Of a DNA stretch of 64,000 nt, positions 17,914 through 26,616 are shown piece after piece; positions within the stretch are counted from its first letter, which is position 1; every line of letters begins with the position of its first letter. The translations under genes and the position numbers were made by a program. The DNA is from Microbacterium sp. GTDB taxonomy: Bacteria; Actinomycetota; Actinomycetes; Actinomycetales; Microbacteriaceae. The stretch is taken from NCBI RefSeq assembly GCF_031180975.1, contig NZ_JAPSLI010000001.1:115521-179520 (forward strand), in the 5' to 3' direction. The notes below the pieces were generated by a model. It had not been told where the DNA came from. It was given only the letters and a program-made list of their open reading frames with translations, and made no database searches.

Positions 17914-18383
17914 GCGGCGCGGGAGCACCGAAGCAGGGCGACATCGACGCGAAGGGCATGCGGGTCGTGGTGGTCGCCGGCACCTGGCATGAAACCATCA
18001 CGGACGGGCTCATCGCCGGCGCGCAGCATGTGCTCGACGAGGCCGGTGCGTCGCACTCGCTGGTGCGGGTGCCGGGGTCGTTCGAGCTCGCCGTCGCCGC
18101 GCAGGCGGCGTTCGCGGGCGGCGCGGACGCGGTGGTCGCGCTCGGCGTGATCATCCGCGGCGGAACCCCGCACTTCGAGTACGTCTCGTCGGCGACCACC
18201 GACGGCCTCACCCGGGTGTCGCTGGATGCCGGGAAGCCGGTCGGCTTCGGGGTGCTCACCCTCGACGACGAGAAGCAGGGCCTCGACCGGGCGGGGCTGC
18301 CCGGCTCGAAGGAGGACAAGGGCGCGGAGGCGGCGGATGCCGCGCTGCGCACCGCTCTGGTGGTCCGCGAACTCCACGCCTGA
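17910..18383 (+). CDS. ribH: 6,7-dimethyl-8-ribityllumazine synthase
   Basis: Penultimate step of riboflavin synthesis; 157 residues, typical of the icosahedral or pentameric enzyme. Substrate-binding elements are visible: the aromatic position in AGTWHETI, VPGSFELAVAAQ, and the catalytic-loop histidine in GVIIRGGTPHFEYVSSATTDGL. It overlaps the ribBA stop by ATGA and is the last gene of the operon. Confidence 0.97.
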   Translation: MSGAGAPKQGDIDAKGMRVVVVAGTWHETITDGLIAGAQHVLDEAGASHSLVRVPGSFELAVAAQAAFAGGADAVVALGVIIRGGTPHFEYVSSATTDGLTRVSLDAGKPVGFGVLTLDDEKQGLDRAGLPGSKEDKGAEAADAALRTALVVRELHA

Positions 18384-18390
18384 CCCGTCG

Positions 18391-18460
18391 CGGTCGTTGA
18401 GGGCGCCCGCTTTCGTAGTCGTTGAGCGAGCACGCGCGCAGCGCGAGCGAGACGAAACAG
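18391..18460. repeat. Dispersed GTCGTTGAGCGAG...GACGAAACR repeat
   Basis: A truncated copy (CGGTCGTTGAG, 18391-18401) is followed by a fuller one at 18415-18460 (GTCGTTGAGCGAGC...GCGAGCGAGACGAAACAG). Related copies lie in the E2 gene (42184-42315) and paaD (58603-58692). Here it sits between genes, downstream of ribH. Confidence 0.7.
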
Positions 18461-18498
18461 GCTATGAAGCCGTAGTGCCGCGCGGGAGGGCCACGGGA

Positions 18499-18504
18499 TA
18501 CGCT
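18499..18504 (+). promoter_or_regulatory. -10-like TACGCT of the small membrane protein gene
   Basis: TACGCT-GAGGGC-ATG; same hexamer and gap as the GNAT gene. Confidence 0.45.
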
Positions 18505-18510
18505 GAGGGC

Positions 18511-18870
18511 ATGGAGACCCTGCGCCAGATCGTCGTGTTCGTCCACCTCATCGGCTTCGCCACGCTGTTCGGCGCGTGGGCGGTCGAAGCGTTCGGAGGT
18601 CAGCGCCGCTTCACCCGCCTGATGCAGATCGGCCTCGCGATCGCCGGCGTGGCCGGGCTCATCCTGGCGGCCCCGTGGGGCCTGGCCGAGGGCGCCGACA
18701 TGAACTACGCCAAGATCGGCACCAAGCTCGTCGTGCTCCTGATCATCGGGGCGCTGCTCGGCATCGGCTCCGCCCGTCAGCGCCGGGGGGACGCGGTCGC
18801 TCCGGCACTGTTCTGGGGCGTCGGCGTGCTCACCCTGCTGAACGCCGGCATCGCCCTGCTCTGGGGCTGA
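18511..18870 (+). CDS. Small membrane protein of unknown function
   Basis: 119 residues with four probable membrane helices: QIVVFVHLIGFATLFGAWAVEAF, MQIGLAIAGVAGLILAAPWGLA, IGTKLVVLLIIGALLGIG and ALFWGVGVLTLLNAGIALLWG. No catalytic or binding motif is visible. I recognise it only as a conserved actinobacterial integral membrane type. The 5' end is fixed by the leaderless-type promoter. It converges on the hydrolase gene, with 1 bp between the stops. Confidence 0.7.
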   Translation: METLRQIVVFVHLIGFATLFGAWAVEAFGGQRRFTRLMQIGLAIAGVAGLILAAPWGLAEGADMNYAKIGTKLVVLLIIGALLGIGSARQRRGDAVAPALFWGVGVLTLLNAGIALLWG

Positions 18871-18871
18871 C

Positions 18872-19654
18872 TCAGGCGTCCGACAGGTACTCCAGCTGCG
18901 CGCGTGCGGACGCCTCCGCCGCGAACCGGATCCGCCCGTCGACCTCCGGGTAGACCACGTCCACGACCGCGCTGACCGTGTCGTCGTCCGCCGAGGCCGC
19001 CCGTCCCAGGGTGCGCAGCGCGGCTTCGATCTCGTCCAGCCGCGCGCGGCGATGCGCGAGCAGCTCGTCGCATATCGCCCGCAGGCTGGGCAGCCGCTCG
19101 CCGTGAGCGGGGAGCACCGTCACATCGCCGAGCGCCCGCAGCCGCTCGAGGGTACCGAGGTAGTCCCCCAGCGTGCCGGTGTCGGCGATCACCGTGGTGC
19201 CCCGCCCGAGGATGGTGTCGCCGGTGAGCACGCTGGTCCCCTCGTCGTCGCGCAGCACGAAGCACACCGAGTCGGCGGTGTGTCCCGGGGTGGCGAGCAC
19301 CTCGATCCGGCATCCGCCTGCCTCGATCGCCTCGCCGTCGGCGAGCGGCTCCGCCTCGGCGACCAGTGCGCGGTCCGCCGCCCGCACCGGCGCCCCCGTG
19401 CGCTCGTGCAGGGCCGTGGCCGCTTCGACGTGGTCGAGATGGTGATGGGTGAGCAGGATGAGCTCGACCGGCCCGACCGCCAGTACGCGGTCCAGATGCG
19501 CGTCGTCCGCCGGCCCGGGGTCGACCACGACCGCGGACGGCGACGACGGATGCCGGATCACCAGCGTGTTCGTGCCGTCGAGCGTCATCGGACCCGGGTT
19601 CGGTGCCAGCACCCGCGTGACGAGCGAGCCCCATCGGTCGGTTCTGTCCGTCAT
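18872..19654 (-). CDS. Metallo-beta-lactamase-fold hydrolase (LACTB2/glyoxalase II-like)
   Basis: 260 residues. The metal motif THHHLDHVEAA (HxHxDH), the downstream ligands in LATPGHTADSV and LTGDTILG, and PAHGERLPS fit the MBL fold. The C-terminal region resembles the winged-helix domain of LACTB2-like hydrolases. The substrate is not predictable (thioester, RNA or other). Start ATG 19654 has an SD (AAGGA); the extra 20 residues of the track ORF are unlikely. Confidence 0.85.
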   Translation of the reverse strand: MTDRTDRWGSLVTRVLAPNPGPMTLDGTNTLVIRHPSSPSAVVVDPGPADDAHLDRVLAVGPVELILLTHHHLDHVEAATALHERTGAPVRAADRALVAEAEPLADGEAIEAGGCRIEVLATPGHTADSVCFVLRDDEGTSVLTGDTILGRGTTVIADTGTLGDYLGTLERLRALGDVTVLPAHGERLPSLRAICDELLAHRRARLDEIEAALRTLGRAASADDDTVSAVVDVVYPEVDGRIRFAAEASARAQLEYLSDA

Positions 19655-19743
19655 CCCGGCGTCCTTCCTCGTCTGCCGCGGCTTCGCCTGCCAGCATAGG
19701 CGTCGGGTCCGCACCGAACGGCCCGCATCGGATCCAAGGAGGC

Positions 19744-20595
19744 ATGGTGGAGTTCGGCGACTGGCGGCCGCACACGGTCCGCAGCCAGGAGACGGTCGAC
19801 GCGACGCGAGTGGCGGGTCTGGCCGCGATCCTCGACGACGGCCTGCCCGCGCCTGAGACCGGCGAGCCGCTGCCCGCGTTGTGGCACTGGGTGGCGCTGC
19901 CGCGCTGGGCCGGCTCGGGCGAGCTCGGTGTCGACGGGCACCCGCGACGCGGCGGGCTCCTGCCGCCCGTCGATCTGCCGCGCCGGATGATCGCCGGTGG
20001 CGAGGTGACGATGTACCGCCCGCTCCGCGTCGGCGAGACCGTGCGGCGCGAGTCGCACGTCACCGCCGTACAGCGCAAGCACGGCAGGTCCGGTCCCTTC
20101 GTCCTCGTCTCGGTCGGCACCCGCATCGCGGGCGAGGACGGCGATTCTGCGCTCACCGAACGTCTCGACCTCGTCTACCGCGAAGCGCCGCGCGACCCGG
20201 CATCCGATCGGCTGCCCACCGACGCCGTCCCCGCCCCGCCACTGCACCGCGACGACGATGGCTGGATGCTGCGCACCGACGCGACACTGCTGATGCGGTT
20301 CTCTGCACTGACCGCGAACGCCCACCGCATCCACTACGACTGGCCGTACGCGACCGAGGTGGAGGGCTACCCGGGGCTGGTCGTGCACGGCCCCCTCCAG
20401 GCGGTCGCCCTGGCCGAGACACACCGACTGGACGGCGGGCGTCCCCCGGCCCGGGTCGGGTACCGTGCGAACGCTCCGCTGTTCTGCGGGCAGGGCGCGC
20501 GCCTGCGGCACGAGGCCACCGCCGACGGCATCCGTCTCTCCCTCGTCGCCGACGGCGCGGGCCGGCCGGGTTTCGTCGTGCATCTTCACGGATGA
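19744..20595 (+). CDS. FAS1-like dehydratase / HTD2-type acyl-CoA hydratase
   Basis: 283 residues with a double hot-dog organisation. The first half is the FAS1-like dehydratase N-terminal domain (PPVDLPRRMIAGGEVTMYRPLRVGE). The second carries RFSALTANAHRIHYDWPYATEVEGYPGLVVHGPL, typical of HTD2 and mesaconyl-C4-CoA-hydratase-like enzymes. It probably hydrates or dehydrates a short acyl-thioester; no neighbouring pathway defines the substrate. Start ATG has an AAGGAGG SD at good distance. Confidence 0.8.
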   Translation: MVEFGDWRPHTVRSQETVDATRVAGLAAILDDGLPAPETGEPLPALWHWVALPRWAGSGELGVDGHPRRGGLLPPVDLPRRMIAGGEVTMYRPLRVGETVRRESHVTAVQRKHGRSGPFVLVSVGTRIAGEDGDSALTERLDLVYREAPRDPASDRLPTDAVPAPPLHRDDDGWMLRTDATLLMRFSALTANAHRIHYDWPYATEVEGYPGLVVHGPLQAVALAETHRLDGGRPPARVGYRANAPLFCGQGARLRHEATADGIRLSLVADGAGRPGFVVHLHG

Positions 20596-20620
20596 ACGCC
20601 GGCACGTCCCGACCCGCCAC

Positions 20621-20626
20621 TATGAT
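20621..20626 (+). promoter_or_regulatory. -10-like TATGAT of the ABC importer operon
   Basis: TATGAT is close to the consensus -10 and would give a leader of roughly 105-110 nt. No matching -35 is evident. The leader has no riboswitch fold that I recognise. Confidence 0.4.
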
Positions 20627-20739
20627 CGAGCCATCGCCGGCAGGCGCGCGTCGATGAGGCAGTGCGCGCCACCGCGGCGCCGCCGACCGGCGACGCAGCC
20701 CGGCTCGCATACCCGTCCTCGCCGTCGATCGGAGCAACC

Positions 20740-21915
20740 ATGCGCAACGTCCTTCGCACCGCAGTCGTCCTGTCCGCCTCCGCCCTCGTCCTCGCCGGGT
20801 GCAGTTCGACCGACGGGGGCGGTTCCGGCGACGCCGCCGAGGGCCTGAAGGGCACCGGCAGCGGCGAGAGCTGCACCATCGAGGGGACCGTCCCGGTCGG
20901 CGCCGCGCTGAGCCTCACCGGCGGCGCCGCCAGCTACGGCGAGTCGCAGCAGAAGGGTCTCGAGCTCGCACTCGAGGAGCTGAACGCCGCCGAGGGCGTG
21001 AAGTACGACCTCACCGTCGAGGACGACGGTACCGACCCGCGCCAGGCCATCAGCGTGTTCGAGGGCTTCGTCTCCGACGGCGCGAGCGTCATCATCGGAC
21101 CGACCCTGTCGAACACCGCCTTCCAGGCGCAGCCCATCGCACAGGAGGCCGGCGTGCCCGTGCTCGCGGTCTCGAACACCGCCACCGGCATCACCGAGCA
21201 GGGCGACTTCATCTTCCGCGACTCGCTCACCGAGGCGCAGGTCATCCCGCAGACCATCGAGGCGGCGACCGAGAAGCTCGGCCTCGAGAAGGTCATCGTG
21301 ATGTACAGCAACGACGACGCGTTCACCGAGTCCGGGTACAAGGTGATGCAGTCGTCGCTCGAGGATGCCGGCGTCGAGGTGCTCGACACCCTGACGTTCT
21401 CGGTGAAGGACACCGACTTCCGCAGCCTCCTCACCGCCGCCAAGGAGCAGAACCCCGACGCGATCGTGGTCTCCGCCCTGATCGAGGCCGCCATCCCGCT
21501 CGTCACGCAGGCGCGCGAGCTGGGGCTCGACCAGCCGATCATCGGCGGCAACGGCTTCAACAACCCGCAGCTGATGAAGGACGCCGGCGACGCGGCGGAA
21601 GGCGTCATCGTGGGTGCCGCCTGGAACTCCGCCTCCGAGAGCCCCGAGAACACCGCGTTCATGAAGGCGTTCGAGGAGAAGTTCGGCGCCGGTCCCGACC
21701 AGTTCGCCGCACAGGCGTACACCGGCTTGAAGATCATCGACCACGCGGTGCGGGCGAACTGCTCCGCCGAGCGCGCCGACATCCAGAAGGGCCTGTCCGA
21801 GGTGAAGGACCTCGCCACGCCGCTCGGCTCGATCAGCATCAACGAGAACCGCGACGCCGAGCACGAGGCGGTCGTGCAGATCGTCGAGGACGGCAAGTTC
21901 GCCGTTCTGGACTGA
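20740..21915 (+). CDS. livJ: ABC importer substrate-binding lipoprotein (branched-chain amino acid type)
   Basis: 391-residue periplasmic-binding-protein-like lipoprotein. The signal peptide MRNVLRTAVVLSASALVLAGC ends in a lipobox (LAGC), so Cys21 is probably lipidated. The mature part is a type I receptor fold (VPVGAALSLTGGAASYGESQQKGLELALEELNA). The ligand may be a branched-chain amino acid, but this class also binds amides, aromatics and organic acids. First gene of the operon. Confidence 0.88.
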   Translation: MRNVLRTAVVLSASALVLAGCSSTDGGGSGDAAEGLKGTGSGESCTIEGTVPVGAALSLTGGAASYGESQQKGLELALEELNAAEGVKYDLTVEDDGTDPRQAISVFEGFVSDGASVIIGPTLSNTAFQAQPIAQEAGVPVLAVSNTATGITEQGDFIFRDSLTEAQVIPQTIEAATEKLGLEKVIVMYSNDDAFTESGYKVMQSSLEDAGVEVLDTLTFSVKDTDFRSLLTAAKEQNPDAIVVSALIEAAIPLVTQARELGLDQPIIGGNGFNNPQLMKDAGDAAEGVIVGAAWNSASESPENTAFMKAFEEKFGAGPDQFAAQAYTGLKIIDHAVRANCSAERADIQKGLSEVKDLATPLGSISINENRDAEHEAVVQIVEDGKFAVLD

Positions 21916-21943
21916 CCCCGCTCTCGGCTGAGGGGCCACTCCC

Positions 21944-22819
21944 ATGCAGCAGCTGCTGAACGGCCTGTTCCTCGGCTCGATCTACGCGTTGTTCGCCATC
22001 GGCTTCACGCTGGTGTTCGGCATCCTGGATCGGCTGAATCTCGCCCACCCCGCCGCGTTCGCCGCCTCGGCGTTCGTCGGCATCTGGCTCACCGACAGCC
22101 TCGACCTGCCCATCGGGCTGGTCCTGGTGATCGTGTTCGTGTTCGGCGCCGTGCTGGGCCTGCTCATCGAGCGGATCGCGTTCCGCCCGCTGAAGGACCG
22201 CCCCGACGCGCACTTCGCAGGGCTGATCTCGTCGATCGCGGTAGGCGGCATGCTCATCGCGCTGCTGCAGGCGGCGTTCGGACCCAACACCCGGCGCTTC
22301 CCGGCCGGAACGTTCCCGGACGGCAACGTCGAGTTCGCCGGGCTCACCGCCGGCTACCTGCAGCTGCTGATCCTCGCCGTCTCGCTGGGGCTGATGATCG
22401 CCCTGACCGTGCTCGTCAGCCGCTCGTCGCTCGGGCGCTCCATGCGCGCAGTCGCCGAGAACCCCGCCGCCGCGCGTGTGCTGGGCGTCAACGTCGAGCG
22501 GGTCACCGCCATCACGTTCGCGATCTCCACCGCGCTCGGTGCGGTGGCCGGTGTGCTGTTCGCGCTGAACGTGAACAGCGCACAGCTCGGCATGGGCGGC
22601 GCCATCGAGCTGAAGGGCCTCGCCGTGATCATCGTCGGCGGGATGGGCTCGCTCCCCGGCGCGCTGATCGGCGGGATCATCCTGGGCATCGCCGAGGTCT
22701 TCGCCATCCAGTACATCGGCACGAGCTGGCGCGACCTGATCGCTTTCGCCCTGCTCTTCGCGATCCTGCTGCTGCGTCCGCAGGGGCTGTTCGGCAAGCG
22801 CAAGGTGCGTGAGGTGTGA
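21944..22819 (+). CDS. livH: ABC importer permease LivH
   Basis: 291-residue membrane subunit with about eight helices. The opening LLNGLFLGSIYALFAIGFTLVFGILDRLNLAH and the cytoplasmic loop RAVAENPAAARVLGVNVERV (the ATPase-coupling EAA-like region) are typical of LivH. Its TGA overlaps the ATG of the next gene. Confidence 0.93.
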   Translation: MQQLLNGLFLGSIYALFAIGFTLVFGILDRLNLAHPAAFAASAFVGIWLTDSLDLPIGLVLVIVFVFGAVLGLLIERIAFRPLKDRPDAHFAGLISSIAVGGMLIALLQAAFGPNTRRFPAGTFPDGNVEFAGLTAGYLQLLILAVSLGLMIALTVLVSRSSLGRSMRAVAENPAAARVLGVNVERVTAITFAISTALGAVAGVLFALNVNSAQLGMGGAIELKGLAVIIVGGMGSLPGALIGGIILGIAEVFAIQYIGTSWRDLIAFALLFAILLLRPQGLFGKRKVREV

Positions 22820-24525
22820 TGCTGCTCAGCGAGTCGACCCTCGTCTTCATCGCCCTGAACGGCGTCTTCGCCTATTCGTTCTACGCGGTGCTCGTCGCCG
22901 GGCAGCTCAGCCTCGCCCAGGCCGGTTTCGCCGGCATCGCCGCCTTCACGGCCGCAACCATCACTCCGGCGCCGACGCAGTGGGGGCCCGTCCCGACGCT
23001 GCTCTTCGCGATGGCGGTCGGGATGCTGGTCGGCGCGCTGGCCGCCGTCATCCTGGGCCTGCCCACCATGCGGCTGCGCGGAGTGTTCCTGGCGATCGCG
23101 ACGCTCGGCTTCGCGGAGGCGATCCGCATCTTCATCCTGAACGCCGAGTGGACCGGCGGGGCGCAGGGGATGCCGGTCCCGAAGATCATCACGCCGCTGA
23201 TGGCGTGGATCGTGCTCGCCGTCGTCGCGTACTGGTTCTGGCGACAGGGCCGCTCCCGGTACGGGCGCGCGCTGGAGGCGATCAGGGAGGACGAGCTCGC
23301 CGCCCGCTCGATCGGCATCAACGTCGGTGGCCACCGGCTCAGCGCGTTCGTCGCCGCCGGCGTCCTGGCCGGTCTGTACGGCGTGATGTGGGCGTACTAC
23401 CTCCGTCTCATCGCCCCCGAAGACTTCGCGTTCGACAAGGCCATCGACGGCCTGGTCACCGCGGTCGTCGGCGGCACCGCGAACTTCTTCGGTCCGATCC
23501 TGGGCAGCGGCTTCCAGACGCTGATCCCCGAGATCCAGCGCGCGATCGGGATCGAGGCCGGCTGGATCCGGCCGTTCCTGTCCGGTCTGCTGCTGCTCCT
23601 GGTCATCCTGTACCTGCCGGGCGGCATCGCCAGCCTGATCCCCCGCCGCCGCCAGCGCATCGACGTCGCCGCGCTCGACACCGGCGCCGTCGTCGCCGGG
23701 CGTGTGCACCCCGCGAAGGGTGAGGTCGTTGCGGAACTGAACGGCCTGGGCAAGGAGTACGGCGGGGTGCACGCGGTGCGCGGCGTCGAACTGACCGTGC
23801 GCAGCGGTGACGTGGTCGGCCTCATCGGGCCCAACGGCGCCGGTAAGACGACCCTGGTGAACATGATCAGCGGGCTCATCCCGCCCTCGACGGGCACCGC
23901 GACCGTACTCGGCGTTCCGGTCGGTCGCACGCCCGTGCACCGCATCGCTGCCGCGGGAGTGACCCGCACGTTCCAGCACTCCAAGCTGTTCAACCGGCTC
24001 ACCGCGCTGGAGAACGTGCTGATCGGGGCGCACCTGGTCGCCAAGCCGACGTTCCTGCGCCGGCTGCTCTGGCTGCCCTCCGCCCGCCGCGACGAGCGCC
24101 TCGCCCTCGAACACGCAGCCCGCTGCCTGCGCCGGGTCGGACTGCTCGACAAGGCCGACGTCACCGCGAAGGCGCTGTCGTACGGCGACCAGCGCCGGCT
24201 CGAGATCGCCCGTGCGCTGGCCGCCGACCCGTCGCTGCTCATCCTCGACGAGCCCGCCGCGGGCATGAACCACGTCGAGGCGGAGGGCCTGTCCAGCCTG
24301 ATCCGCTCCCTCGCCGCCGACGGCCTGACGATCATCTTCATCGAGCACAACGTCGGCATGGTGCTCGACACGTGCGACAGCATCGTGGTGCTCAACTTCG
24401 GCGAGGTGCTCGCCGAGGGCTCCCCTGCCGAGATCGCCGCGGACGAGCGGGTCATCGAAGCGTACCTGGGGTCTGCCGACTCGGACTCCGGCGCCTCGGA
24501 ACCGCACACCGAGGGGAGGGACTGA
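22819..24525 (+). CDS. livM/livG: ABC importer permease-ATPase fusion (LivM-LivG)
   Basis: 568 residues from ATG 22819 joining two usually separate subunits. Residues about 1-275 are the LivM permease (LVAGQLSLAQAGFAGIAAFTAA, AIREDELAARSIGINV). After a short linker (about 276-300), the LivG ATPase follows, with Walker A GPNGAGKTTL, signature ALSYGDQRRLEIARAL, Walker B LLILDEPAAGM and the H-loop IEHNVGM. The signature is SYGDQ rather than LSGGQ, which is normal for LivG. No frameshift separates the halves. Confidence 0.93.
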   Translation: MLLSESTLVFIALNGVFAYSFYAVLVAGQLSLAQAGFAGIAAFTAATITPAPTQWGPVPTLLFAMAVGMLVGALAAVILGLPTMRLRGVFLAIATLGFAEAIRIFILNAEWTGGAQGMPVPKIITPLMAWIVLAVVAYWFWRQGRSRYGRALEAIREDELAARSIGINVGGHRLSAFVAAGVLAGLYGVMWAYYLRLIAPEDFAFDKAIDGLVTAVVGGTANFFGPILGSGFQTLIPEIQRAIGIEAGWIRPFLSGLLLLLVILYLPGGIASLIPRRRQRIDVAALDTGAVVAGRVHPAKGEVVAELNGLGKEYGGVHAVRGVELTVRSGDVVGLIGPNGAGKTTLVNMISGLIPPSTGTATVLGVPVGRTPVHRIAAAGVTRTFQHSKLFNRLTALENVLIGAHLVAKPTFLRRLLWLPSARRDERLALEHAARCLRRVGLLDKADVTAKALSYGDQRRLEIARALAADPSLLILDEPAAGMNHVEAEGLSSLIRSLAADGLTIIFIEHNVGMVLDTCDSIVVLNFGEVLAEGSPAEIAADERVIEAYLGSADSDSGASEPHTEGRD

Positions 24526-24526
24526 G

Positions 24527-25255
24527 ATGGCGGAGCCACTGCTCAGCGTGAAGGATCTCAGCGTGTCGTACGGGCGCGTCGAGGCCGTACGCGGGGTGAC
24601 GTTCGACGTCGCCGCGGGTTCGCTGGTCACGCTCGTCGGCGCCAACGGCGCCGGCAAGTCGTCGATCATCAACGCCGTCTCCGGCCTGGTACGGCCCTCG
24701 CACGGCACGATCCTCTTCGACGGCCAGGACATCACCCGCACGAAGTCGCACCGGCTCGTCCCCCGCGGCCTGGTGCAGGTGCCGGAAGGTCGCCAGGTGC
24801 TGGCCACGATGACGATCGCCGAGAACCTGCAGATGGGCGCGCGCACCCTGCCCCGGCGCGACGCGGCTGCCGCGATCGACGAGATGTACCAGCGCTTCCC
24901 CGTGCTCGGCGAGCGCCGCGCCCTCCCGGCGGGGTCGCTGTCGGGCGGCGAGCAGCAGATGCTCGCCATCGCCCGCGCCATGCTGGCCCGTCCCCGCCTG
25001 GTGCTGATGGACGAGCCGTCGATGGGTCTGGCGCCGAAGATCGTCGACGGCGTGTTCGCGGTGATCGACGAGATCCGCGCGTCCCGTGCGACGGTGCTGC
25101 TCGTGGAGCAGAACGCCCGGCGGGCGCTGCAGGCGGCCGACGAGGGGCACATCCTGCAGAACGGTGAGATCGTGCGCTCCGGCGCGTCCGCCGACCTGCT
25201 CGCGGACGACGACATCATCCAGGCCTACCTCGGCACGGGCAGGGCGAAGGAGTGA
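24527..25255 (+). CDS. livF: ABC importer ATPase LivF
   Basis: 242-residue second ATPase. Walker A GANGAGKSSI, Q-loop region (QVPEGRQVLATMTIAENL, the characteristic LivF PEGR), signature SLSGGEQQMLAIARA and Walker B LVLMDEPSMGLAP are all intact. The stop overlaps the GTG of lldD, so the dehydrogenase is probably translated with the importer. Confidence 0.94.
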   Translation: MAEPLLSVKDLSVSYGRVEAVRGVTFDVAAGSLVTLVGANGAGKSSIINAVSGLVRPSHGTILFDGQDITRTKSHRLVPRGLVQVPEGRQVLATMTIAENLQMGARTLPRRDAAAAIDEMYQRFPVLGERRALPAGSLSGGEQQMLAIARAMLARPRLVLMDEPSMGLAPKIVDGVFAVIDEIRASRATVLLVEQNARRALQAADEGHILQNGEIVRSGASADLLADDDIIQAYLGTGRAKE

Positions 25256-26481
25256 GCGCACCGGAGCGCCGACGCGTGCGGCGGCGCATCCCCACCTGGA
25301 GTGCGGTCGCGCCGCTGCTCGGGTTCCGCCGGCCGGTGCTCGACCCGGTGGAGCGTCGGCTGCGCAGCGCCCTGACGGTGAAGGACCTCGCCCGCGTGGC
25401 ACGCCGCACCACCCCACGCTCCGTGTTCGACTACGTGCACGGCGCCGCCGAGGACGAACTGAGCCTGCGCCGAGCCCGCGCGGCGTTCGCCGCCGTCGAG
25501 TTCGAGCCTCGCGTGCTCCGCGACGTCACGGCCGTGGACACCTCGACGACGATCCTGGGCCGTCGCGCCGCGTTCCCGCTGATCCTGGCACCCACCGGCT
25601 TCACCAGGATGATGCACCACGAGGGCGAGATCGCGGTGGCGCGCGCGGCCGCCCGCGCCGGCGTGCCGTACACGCTATCCACGATGGGCACCACCTCGCC
25701 GGGCGAACTGCGCCGCGCCGTGCCGGACGGCGAGAACTGGTTCCAGCTGTACCTGTGGAAGGACCGCGAGGGCACGCTGAAACTGATCGACGATGTGCGC
25801 ACCGCCGGCTACGACACGCTGGTGCTCACCGTGGACACCCCGGTGGCCGGCAACCGGCTGCGCGACGCCCGCAACGGTCTCACCATCCCGCCGTCGCTGA
25901 ATCTGCGCACCATGTGGGACTTCGCGACGCACCCGGCGTGGTGGGTCAACGTGCTGACCACCGACCCCATCGAGTTCGCCAGCCTGCGCTCGTTCGACGG
26001 GACCGTGGCCGAGCTGGTGGCGAAGATGTTCGACCCGGCTCTCAGCTTCGCCGACCTCGCCTGGCTGCGCGAACGATGGGAAGGCAGGCTGGTGGTCAAG
26101 GGCATCCAGTCCGTCGACGACGCGAAGCAGGTGGTGGATGCCGGTGCCGACGCCCTCGTGGTATCCAACCACGGCGGGCGACAGCTCGATCGCGCCCCGA
26201 CTCCGCTACGTCTGTTGCCCCGGGTCGCCGACGCGGTGGACGGACGCGCGCAGGTGTTCCTCGACACCGGCATCCTCTCCGGCGCCGACGTGCTGGCCGC
26301 CGTCGGGCTGGGCGCCGACGCGTGCATGGTCGGCCGCGCCTACCTGTACGGGCTGATGGCCGGCGGCGAGCGCGGAGTCGATCGGATGCTGGAGATCATG
26401 CGCGCGGAGGCCGTCCGCACGATGCAACTGGCCGGGGTTTCGGCGATCGCGGAACTGCGCGGACGGGTGCGCCTGGACTGA
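25252..26481 (+). CDS. lldD: L-lactate dehydrogenase (quinone), LldD type
   Basis: FMN-dependent alpha-hydroxy-acid dehydrogenase; 409 residues including the N-terminal extension (about 45 residues) seen in the Corynebacterium LldD. Active-site and FMN elements are LAPTGFTRMMHHEGE, NWFQLYLWKDRE, LVVKGIQSVDDAK and the catalytic SNHGGRQLD. It probably oxidises L-lactate to pyruvate at the membrane, feeding electrons to menaquinone. GTGA overlap with livF is unusual company and raises the question of what the importer carries. Confidence 0.9.
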   Translation: MSAPERRRVRRRIPTWSAVAPLLGFRRPVLDPVERRLRSALTVKDLARVARRTTPRSVFDYVHGAAEDELSLRRARAAFAAVEFEPRVLRDVTAVDTSTTILGRRAAFPLILAPTGFTRMMHHEGEIAVARAAARAGVPYTLSTMGTTSPGELRRAVPDGENWFQLYLWKDREGTLKLIDDVRTAGYDTLVLTVDTPVAGNRLRDARNGLTIPPSLNLRTMWDFATHPAWWVNVLTTDPIEFASLRSFDGTVAELVAKMFDPALSFADLAWLRERWEGRLVVKGIQSVDDAKQVVDAGADALVVSNHGGRQLDRAPTPLRLLPRVADAVDGRAQVFLDTGILSGADVLAAVGLGADACMVGRAYLYGLMAGGERGVDRMLEIMRAEAVRTMQLAGVSAIAELRGRVRLD

Positions 26482-26616
26482 CTCCGCCGCTTCCGCGCAG
26501 GCCCTCCCACAGAACGGTGCCGCGCAGAACCCCCCTTGACCCAGGCTCCACGGCTCGCTAGACCGGAGATCGCCTCTCGGGTCCGTCCCGGGAGGACGAG
26601 ACAAGGAGGTACCACC

